From: CAZPMC01 sp964587755
Lineage (GTDB): Bacteria; Bacillota; Clostridia; Acetivibrionales; DTU013
Length of the DNA: 52,321 nucleotides
Assembly (NCBI GenBank): GCA_964587755.1
Contig: CAZPMC010000012.1
Location: 1 to 52,321 of the forward strand
Direction: 5' to 3'
The notes below the pieces were generated by a model. It worked only from the letters and a program-made list of their open reading frames with translations, ran no database searches and was not told the DNA's origin. Position numbers and translations under genes: made by a program. Within the stretch, counting starts at the first letter, position 1. Every line of letters starts with the position of its first letter. Shown here one piece after another: positions 1 through 8,300 of this stretch.

Positions 1-3000
1 ATGACAATACGGGTGAAGAAGGGGCTTATGCAGCATCAAAAGCGCTCCGCGCCTACTACCCTGCGGACGACAGGGCAGAGATGGCCCTGCAGGCAATGGC
101 CAAGTGCGATTTGAAGACCCGTGCAATGCGCGGTATCCAGCCCACATGGTTCCACTATTCCGTACCTGTGTTCAGAGGCGGCGAAGGCTGGTGGAACTTC
201 CAGTATACCGCATCTCTGGCAGGATATATAATGGATGACTGGCTCCGTTACCAGAATGACGGAAGGACCCCGGAACAGAAAGCAATTGCGCAGCAGAGAA
301 ACTATGCCGCCAAGATTTCAAATTTCAACGCCGTCAATATGGGTCAGATTTCGGCACAGTCCATAGGAAGCACATCCTGGAGATTCAACGCTCATAAGGG
401 CGGCACCGGAACAAAGGACGTTTATGACGGCGGCTTGCGCGTTATGAACAACGGCTGGCAGGACTTCTCAGGTGAATCCGAGGAAGGCCTCTACGGGTCG
501 CTTCTGAGCATAAGCGCCGATATTATAAACGACCCCGTATTCGGTCTGTTCGGCTACGGCGCATCAGTCGCAGAAGCAGGCGACAGTTATAACATTACGC
601 CCAAAGACGGCTTCGGCAGAAGAATAAACCTTATAGACGAAAGAATTTATCTCTTCTCTGAAAGCGATAAAATTGAAAATTCGATAATTAAGAAAGACGG
701 TACATCATTTGCTTTACAGCTTGCAAACCCTGCCGGGAAAGCGCATGTCGGAAAGATTAAATTCGACGGGGCAGGAATGGCAGACGGTTATTATACAATC
801 AAAGTAAACGGCATTGATGCGGGACAGTTTGTCGTACAGAACAACCGTGGCGTCGCAATGGTTCCGTTAAGCGCTGCCGGTACAGCCGCAGTTTTAATTG
901 AAAAAGCAGAGTCGGGAACAAACCAGGCGCCGGTTGTCATGTCAGAGGTGGTTACAGAAAATCCTCAGGCGAGAGTTGCTTTCCTGCTGAACGGAATTGT
1001 TTCAGACGACGGCGCTCCGAACAGCGAACTGATATATCAGTGGGAAGTTGTCAGTACGCCTGAAGGAGCCGTATTGAGCTTTACAAATCCCAATTCAACA
1101 ATGACCAAGGCTTACGGCACATTGGGAGGAAGCTATACAGTGAGATTTACTGCGAACGACGGCGAACAGAGCGCCTCCTATGATCTTACATTTGAGTTGG
1201 CAGCGCCTCCCGAAAAGCAACCCCCTGAAATTGTTAATGCAACTGCCGTTCAGGATAAATATAATGACAGCATTGTCATACTTTCCGGCGAAGCGGCTAA
1301 AGACCCGATTTACAGCGGTCCATATGACCCTGAGATGAGTTATTTATGGGAAGTTGAGGAGAAGCCGGCTGAATCGGGTGAAGTAACGATAATCAGAGCG
1401 GATAAAGAAACAGCTTATGCCCGCGTAAGCAAGGAAGGCACTTATGTGTTCACCTTTAAGGCAATTGACGGAGATAAGATCTCCAGCAAGGATGTTTCAA
1501 TTGACATCTCGGAAGACACTACAGATTCATACCGGGCTGTCAGCGTGATAACACAAAAGGGTGTAGAACCGACGCTTCCCGCACAGGTTGATATCCTGAC
1601 TGAAAACGGGTATGAACCTGCCGCGGTCGAATGGAATGAAATCGACCCGGCTAAATACAGTGAAAAAGGAAATTTCACGGTTACAGGACAAATAGCCGGC
1701 AGCGAATCAAGTGCACATGCTATTGTATATGTGGTTGACGGTGCGGTAGAAAATACGGCGCTGCTTGCCACTCCGTCCGCAATTATCAACACACCGCAGG
1801 ATTTGGGCGGAGTCGCGACTTTGAACGACGGCTACGAGCCTGCAAGATCAAATGACACAAGCCATGGAGCTTGGCATAACTGGCTTGGAGACCAGGGTGG
1901 TCCTGCCTGGGTAATGTATGAATGGAACCAGCCTATATTGATGGAGGCTATGGATGTATATGTTTTCAGAGACGGCGGCGGAAATTTCCAGCCTAAGAAT
2001 ATGACGCTCACCCTTCGTGACGCCGAAGGCAACTGGTATACACCGAGAGCAATAAACGGGCTTGGAAATACATTAAACCAATATAACCGGACGACATTCG
2101 AACCTGCATATATCACAGGCATTCGCATAGATATGAAGCCTGTCACTCTCGGGTGCGGCATCATCGAATGGAAGGTATACGGATATACAGGCTCGGTGGA
2201 TAAGACCGAACTGAGAAGGTTTTACAACTACGCGTCAGGATTGAATGCCTCGAAATTCGAAGGCGGTCTTGATCCGATAGCCGGTTCGCTGGCAAATGCC
2301 AATAATGTTATCAATAATCTTGACGCAACAGTGGAAGATGTCAATGCTGCGATTCAAATGCTGATAAACGACCTGAAGCTGCTTAGGCCTTTAAACGGTA
2401 ATTATGGCTACATGGCTTCTGTTACGGCAAGCTATACTTCTTCATGGGAGAAACTTGCCGCGGTCAATGACGGCAGCACAAGCTATCATTGGGGCACATG
2501 GGGCCGAAACAGCTCAGAGGAATGGGTACAGTACGACTGGCTGTTCGGAGTGGACATTGGAAATACCAATTTGGTAGTCTGGACCGACAACGGAGGTATA
2601 AAAGTACCTACAAAGATAGTATATCAATATATCCCATACGGAAGTGAGACCAATGAATGGATTACTGCGGCAACTATTACCCAGGGAATCGTTGCAGGAA
2701 CGACAGCGGCACAGGGTAATAACAGGTACGTTTTTGATGAACTGCCTACGATTAAATCTCTCCGCGTGACACTTACAAAACCGCAGAAAAATTCTGAAGG
2801 CGTCGGCTTATGGGAATGGGAAGTATATGGTCTGGGAGACGCAAGCCAATATGATGCAATTGTTGATCAAGTTCCTGAAAACAACGATTACGGCAAGTAT
2901 ACTGCTGAAAGCTGGGCGTTGTTTGAGCAGGCAATTGCGGAATGCAACCTCGGTCTGACAGCAAGACACGGCCAGGCAGCACTTGATGCCGAAGTGGCCA

Positions 3001-4482
3001 AGATTCAGGCAGCTCTTGGCCTGTTGGAGGAAAGGCCGCTTGACGGAGTGTATCTTGAAGAACTTGTTCAAATAGCTTCCTCTAAATCAAGCTCTGATTA
3101 TACATCGGTAAGCTGGAATAATCTGGCGGGTCAACTGGTTTTAGCCCAGGCTGTGTTAGAAGATAGCGAAGCTTCCTCTTCAGAAATAGCCGATGCTGCA
3201 CAAGCATTGCTGTCAGCTTTGGAAGGGCTTATGGAAATTGCCAGAAACACAGGCCCGTATGAGGAAATTGTAGGATTAGTGCCGCAGAACAATAATTACC
3301 TCATTTACACCACTTCAAGCTGGCAGGAGTTTTCAGCAGCCATAGCCGGATGCAGCCTTGATTTGACTGCGGACGACGGCCAGGAAGCTCTTGACGAAGA
3401 AGTAATCAAAATTCAGGCGGCTCTTAACAAGTTAGAGGTGTCACTCTATAACAAATATGATTTAGATGGAGTTATAAAATTTGCTTATTCTAAATCACGC
3501 TCGAAATATACAACAACCAGCTGGAAAAGAATGAAGGAGTCGCTGGGATACGCAGAGGCTGTATTTGGCGACACCGGCGCTTCATCGACAGATGTGATAA
3601 ATGCAGTAGAAGCTTTAAACATCGCTTTAGAAAAGCTTGAGAAAATACCCCCTGTGATTCCTGCAGAGCCGGGACCAACAGACCCAGGACAACCGGCAGA
3701 ACCGGGACAACCGGCAGAACCGGGACAACCGGCAGNNNNNNNNNNNNNNNNNNNNNNNNNNNNNNNNNNNNNNNNNNNNNNNNNNNNNNNNNNNNNNNNN
3801 NNNNNNNNNNNNNNNNNNNNNNNNNNNNNNNNNNNAGCCGGGACAACCGGCAGAGCCGGGACAACCGGCAGAGCCGGGACAACCGGCAGAGCCGGGACAA
3901 CCGGCAGAACCCGAGACGCCAGATGCAGAACCGGTACCGGTATTTGACGACGTTCCAAGAGATGCATGGTACGCCAAAGGTGTGGAATTTATCGCTTCAA
4001 GAGGAATAACAAACGGGACAGGCCAGAGAACCTTTAACCCGGAAGGCAAGTTAAACAGGGCTGATTGCATTGTAATGATAATACGAGCACATGAAATAAA
4101 GATTGATGAGAACCCGACGGACAATTTCTCGGATGCAGGAAACACTTATTACACTAATTACCTGGCTACGGCTAAACGCCTTGGACTGACTCAAGGCATC
4201 GGCAATAACAAGTTTGCTCCGACCCGTGAGATAACCCGTCAGGAAATGTTCGTGCTTCTCTACAATACTTTGAAGTCACTTGACAGGCTGCCTCCAATCA
4301 AGGGCGACGCAAAACTGGAGAACTTCAGCGATAAAGACAGTCTTGCGAACTGGGCGGTTGAAGCGATAAGCTATCTGGTTCAGGCCGGAGTCATAAAGGG
4401 TTCAAACGGAGCTATTAATCCGAATGCTCAGGCTACAAGAGCTGAGATGGCACAGCTTCTGTACAGTCTTCTTAAAAAATAA
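1..4482 (+). CDS. Partial SLH-anchored multidomain surface protein (paralogue of the 5352-11201 protein)
   Basis: The reading frame is already open at base 3, and its first codons (DNTGEEGAYAA) match the middle of the minus-strand paralogue around residue 725, so the 5' half lies outside the window. In order I see: the C-terminal part of a helical, glycosidase-like region (to about base 900); two PKD/Ig-like domains (about 915-1510); a Big_4-like Ig domain (1525-1740); a discoidin F5/8-C-like domain (1750-2185); a second carbohydrate-binding-like domain (2395-2840); four FIVAR-like helical repeats (2850-3645); an EPGQPA linker; and about three SLH repeats (3937-4482), which bind pyruvylated wall polymer. 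Frame changes across the 100-N gap, which I attribute to the arbitrary gap size and not to a mutation. The N-terminal region resembles DUF5695-type proteins, but enzymatic activity is unproven. Stop is TAA. Confidence 0.85.
3684..3908 (+). repeat. 18-bp coding minisatellite encoding EPGQPA, interrupted by the gap
   Basis: Tandem 18-base units encode Glu-Pro-Gly-Gln-Pro-Ala. About two and a half units lie left of the gap and four to its right. The left units use GAA for Glu and the right units mostly GAG. The linker is a Pro-rich spacer between the FIVAR repeats and the SLH anchor, where it would act as a flexible cell-wall-spanning stalk. Copy number is unresolved. Confidence 0.9.
3736..3835. 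other. Assembly gap of exactly 100 N
   Basis: One hundred consecutive N lie inside the EPGQPA minisatellite. The left flank ends with the G of a Glu codon and the right flank begins with AG, so the flanks join exactly in repeat phase and in frame. The real missing length is therefore most simply a multiple of 18 bases, possibly zero, and the apparent frameshift is an artefact of a default gap length. Confidence 0.95.
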
Positions 4483-4505
4483 AAAATAACACAGTCAATA
4501 TGTCT

Positions 4506-4541
4506 AAAAGGGGAGCGATACTTGACAAGTCCTCCCCTTTT
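4506..4541 (+). terminator. Rho-independent terminator after the SLH surface gene
   Basis: A 10-bp perfect stem (AAAAGGGGAG paired with CTCCCCTTTT) starts 23 bases after the stop codon. Its loop can form a further small stem, and the 3' arm ends in four T followed by GCATTT. Bases 4542-4779 after it hold nothing I can recognise. Confidence 0.7.
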
Positions 4542-4779
4542 GCATTTCAAGCGTATATCGGATATCCGCGCTATGCGCCAATCTGACGCAATAAATTCAT
4601 AAAATAGTAAATAATGAAAGGGTAAGAAACAAAAGCGCTATTAAGGAAGACACCGGGCATATGTCATCAGCTTTGATTTATGCCTTGCCATCCCGTATCC
4701 TGACCGATGACTCCAAGCATATACCGGTATACAGGAGGACGGACTGAAAGCGATAAAGGTTAGAATGGGAAAATAGTTA

Positions 4780-4809
4780 TTGACATTCATTAGTTAGCTG
4801 TGGTAAACT
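4780..4809 (+). promoter_or_regulatory. SigA promoter of the broken feo locus
   Basis: TTGACA at 4780-4785 and TAAACT at 4804-4809 are separated by 18 bases. The first GTTAGC-type box (4793-4808) overlaps the spacer and the -10, as expected for a repressor that blocks RNA polymerase. Confidence 0.6.
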
Positions 4810-4887
4810 TTAAATATGGTTAGCTGCAGCTAACTATTTTTTCACACATGAGTTAGCGGAAGCTAACCATAGCTAGCATAAGCTAAC
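4793..4887 (+). promoter_or_regulatory. Array of four 16-bp operator-like palindromes (GTTAGC-N4-GCTAAC)
   Basis: Boxes lie at 4793-4808 (two mismatches), 4819-4834 (perfect, and fully palindromic through the centre), 4852-4867 (perfect) and 4872-4887 (one mismatch). They overlap and follow the promoter and end just before the feoA start codon. The half-site resembles the TTAG/CTAA half-sites of DtxR/IdeR-family metal repressors, so iron-dependent repression is the likely role. The regulator itself is not in the window. Confidence 0.7.
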
Positions 4888-4913
4888 TTAGATCTGCGGA
4901 GGGAGTGAAGAGC

Positions 4914-5101
4914 ATGCCTTTGACTATGGCGAGAACAGGAGAAACCAACTGGGAACATTCTTCGGCGGAGGCGGATTTACTGTTCTGACACTTGTGGCTG
5001 TACTGCTTTTAGGAATTCTTCTATGGCTGCTTTTGCGAAGGAATCCTTATGAGAAGGAGCCTGTGAAATGCATAAGAAAGGGGGCTGTGTGTGATGCTTG
5101 A
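4914..5101 (+). pseudogene. feoA-feoB deletion remnant
   Basis: The ATG at 4914 follows a strong GGAGGGAG ribosome site and encodes MPLTMARTGETN, which looks like the start of clostridial FeoA (SH3-like partner of the ferrous iron channel). The sequence then switches to another frame that reads QLGTFFGGGGFTVLT, a hydrophobic helix and LRRNPYEK, which looks like the last membrane helix and tail of FeoB, stopping at 5099-5101. The junction lies near 4943-4950. In the FeoA frame translation ends at 4986-4988. All of FeoA's core and nearly all of FeoB, including the G domain, are absent, so no Fe(II) uptake is possible from this copy. It is either a real deletion or an assembly collapse. Assignment is from remembered family sequence patterns. 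Confidence 0.7.
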
Positions 5102-5270
5102 TTATTTATCAGTTAATTTACCCACAATAATCGTCGCCGTTATCGTTTTTGCAGCATTTGGAGGTGCTGTGGCAAAGATTATCCATGACAAAAAGAATCA
5201 CAAAAGCTCTTGCGGCAGCGGCTGCTGCAATTGCCCAAGTGCAGGGATATGTCATGACAGGACTAAATAG
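5094..5270 (+). CDS. FeoB-associated Cys-rich membrane protein
   Basis: The 58-residue protein has one N-terminal membrane helix (about residues 9-30), a short basic stretch, and a Cys-rich tail reading CGSGCCNCPSAGIC, which contains five of its cysteines close together. This is the pattern of the small FeoB-associated proteins found as the last gene of clostridial feo operons. Its role is unproven; metal binding or a channel accessory function is suggested. The start overlaps the end of the feoB remnant by 8 bases. The gene looks intact although its partner genes are destroyed, which makes it an orphan here. It is shorter than typical annotation thresholds and easily missed. Confidence 0.8.
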   Translation: MLDYLSVNLPTIIVAVIVFAAFGGAVAKIIHDKKNHKSSCGSGCCNCPSAGICHDRTK

Positions 5271-5291
5271 GCTATGCTAAATAATAAAAAA

Positions 5292-5315
5292 GGGGAATGG
5301 TCAAAGCCATTCCCC
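5292..5315 (-). terminator. Shared terminator between convergent genes
   Basis: A perfect 9-bp stem (GGGGAATGG with CCATTCCCC, 6-base loop) lies 36 bases beyond the stop of the minus-strand surface protein. On the minus strand it is followed by six T, so it is best as that gene's terminator, but it could also stop plus-strand transcription from the feo locus. Confidence 0.75.
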
Positions 5316-5351
5316 CAGTTTATATAAGTTGGGCAGGACTAATTCAAATCC

Positions 5352-8300
5352 TTAGCCCAATATCTTTCTGGCGATGTATACAAGGTCTTCAATGCCTATC
5401 TTGCCGTCACCATTAAAGTCCATGGCTTGAGCAACATCCCAGTTTTCGTCTTCGGAGGTAGTACCGTAGTGGAAGGCTACCATGGCAAGATCGCCGATAT
5501 CAATTCTGTTGTTATTATTTGTATCCCCAACTTCATAAATGCGTTTCTTGGCTTTGAATACATTTACAGCATCGTTTAAGGCTGTCACAGCATTGTCAAC
5601 CTCTTCTTGTGTCGGGTCAGGTGCGTCATAAACTGCTTCGGCTGCCTGAATAGCTGCAAGAAGTATAGCCTTTGAGCCTTCAGGATATTGGCCTGCCTTG
5701 TCGCCTTCGGTAGCACCGTCGTATACATCCTGTGCATCATTGATGGCTTGTAAGAGAGCAGTCTTATCTGCTGCAGCGTGACCGATGTTTATCTGCTTGC
5801 TGCTAAGCTCCAGATCTATTTCTGATCCGTCTTTTTTACCAACTGCCGCTGCTGACAGGGAAATAACAGAATCAGTATTTTCCACACCATCTTTTACATT
5901 GAAGGAAACAAGAAGCAGAGGAATATTTTCTCCTGTAACACCGTCGGTAGTGGCTGTGAGTATGCGTACGCTGCCGGCTGTGGGGTTGTGTATCTTGACT
6001 ACGGTAACCCAGTCATTGGCACCAGAAGCCTCTACAAATTCAAATACAGCAGGGTCATAGCTAATGGTAATATCCTGTGCATATACTGTCTCTTCTATAT
6101 TGACAAGATCAATACCCAATGTTAAGGTCTCTTCCGGTTTTATATCAGATGGGCCAGTAATGGCTGTCTGGTACGGTTGTGATGCTGGTGCGGCGGAGAA
6201 GACCTCCCACTCCCATAAGCCGACACCTTCACTATTGGGGACTGGCTTTGTCAGGGTAACGCGAATTGCTCTTATTATAGGAAGCTCACCGAAATCATAT
6301 GGATTATCTGCTTCTTCCGAGTTTGCGGATGCAACGATACCTTCGGTAATGGTTCCTATAGTTATCCTATCATCTGTCTGACTGTCGTAGGGGATATATG
6401 AATACACTATCTTCGTCGGTGTTTTTATACCTCCCCCGTCATTCCAGACTTTCAGATTTGTACTGCTGATTTGGGCTCCTTGCGGCCATTCGTACTGCAC
6501 CCATTCCTCTGAGCTGGAACGGCCCCATGTGCCCCAATGATAGCTGGTGTCACCGTCATTGACTGCAGTGAGTCTCTCCCAACTAGAGGTATAGCTGGCC
6601 GTGACAACAGCTGCAAATGCCATATTATCATTAAGGGGCTTAAGAAGCCTAAGATCTGCAATAAGCCTTTGTATTGCCTGTGAAACGTCTTCCTCTGTAG
6701 CTGTTATGTCTGACAATACAGAAGAAGCGCCTGCCAAAGCATCAGCAATCGGTGCAAGGCCGTCTGTGAAGTTTGAAGCCTTTAATGAACTTGCATAGTT
6801 GTAAAGTTTCGTGAGCCCCGATTTGTCAACGGCATCTGAATATCCGTATACCTTCCATTCAATAATACCGCAGCCGAGAGTAACAGGAAGCATATCAATA
6901 CGCATGCCTGTAATATATGCGGGTTCGAAGTCGGTGCGGTTGTAACGGTTTAATTCGTTTCCAAGCCCGCTTACGGCTCTGGGGGTATACCAGTCGCCAT
7001 TTTCATCACGAAGGGTCAGAACCATGTCTTTGGGTCTGAAATTACCGCTGCCGTCTCTGAAGACATATACATCCATAGCATATGCAAGCACCGGTTCGTC
7101 CCAGGTGTACCTGACCCATGCGGGGCCGCCCTGGACACCATGCCAGTTGTGCCATACACCGTGGCTTGTGTCGCTTGAGCTCCCGGGGTCATTGCCGTCG
7201 TTCATGGTTGTTACGCCGCCCAGATCCGACGGTGTGTTTATGATTGCGGTAGGAGTGGCATTCAGGGCAACGTTTATAGGTTCTTTACCAACAACATAAA
7301 CCTTAACAATTGCCTTCGACTCACTGTCTGTGATATTGCCCTGGACTGTGAATTCACCAACATTAGCATATCTTTCCGGGTCGATAGCATCCCACGCAAT
7401 ACCTGCCGGTACATATCCTGTATCGGTGAGAATGTCTATCTCTTCAGGCAGTACAGGTGGTGTACCCTTTTGTGTTATAACGCTGATTGCACGGTACGAG
7501 CCGTCAGGATCGGAAGCAATGTCAATGGATACGTCCATGCTTGCGACCTTGTCTTCGTCAGACGCAGTGAAGGTAAACACATAGGTGCCTGCTTTGCTTA
7601 TGCGGGCGTAGGCAGTTTCTTTGTCACTATGGACAATGGCAACAGTCTCTACACCATCAGGCATTTGTTTGACTGTCCATGAGTAGGTTAACTCAGAATC
7701 GTCTGCAGAACCGTATACCGGGTCAGGTTCTGCTGAGCCGGATAATACGATAATACCGTCATTTGAAGGATCTTGGACAGCAGTTAATTCGCCGATAACA
7801 GGGGGCTGCTTCTCCGGCGGGTCTGCCAGCTCAAAAACGAGATCGTAAAAACCGCTTAATTCACCGTCATTGGCAGTAAGCCTGACTGTGTATGAGCCGC
7901 CTTTTGTACCTACTGCTTTGGTGGTGGTAGAATTGGGATTTGTAAAGCTCAAAGAGCCACCTTCAGGTACTGAGACAACCTGCCATTGGTAGGTTATGGA
8001 GCCATCAGGTGCACCGTCATCGGTCACCATCCCTGTTATCATAAATGGAATTAATGCCTGTGGGCTTTGTGTCACAACCTCTGCATTGACAGCAGGAGCC
8101 AGGTTCTCACCTGTATCCGCCTTTTCGATGGTTAATACGGCTGCTGCAACGCTACCCATATGGAACATGGCGACACCTTTATGGTTCTGTACATAGAACT
8201 GACCGGCATCTGTACCATTCAGCTTGATTGAATAGTAGCCGTCCTCCATTCCTGCCCCGTCAAAGTGAATCTTTGAGGCATGATCCTTTCCTGTAGGATT

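Noticed and set aside
3485..3967. Minus-strand repeats around the N gap reading as Pro/Val/Gly-rich proteins
   Set aside because: They are reverse readings of the EPGQPA minisatellite, spanning the N run.
4914..4988. A 24-residue small protein starting MPLTMARTGETN
   Set aside because: It has an excellent ribosome site, but the sequence looks like the start of FeoA followed by out-of-frame feoB DNA, so I treat it as a pseudogene fragment.
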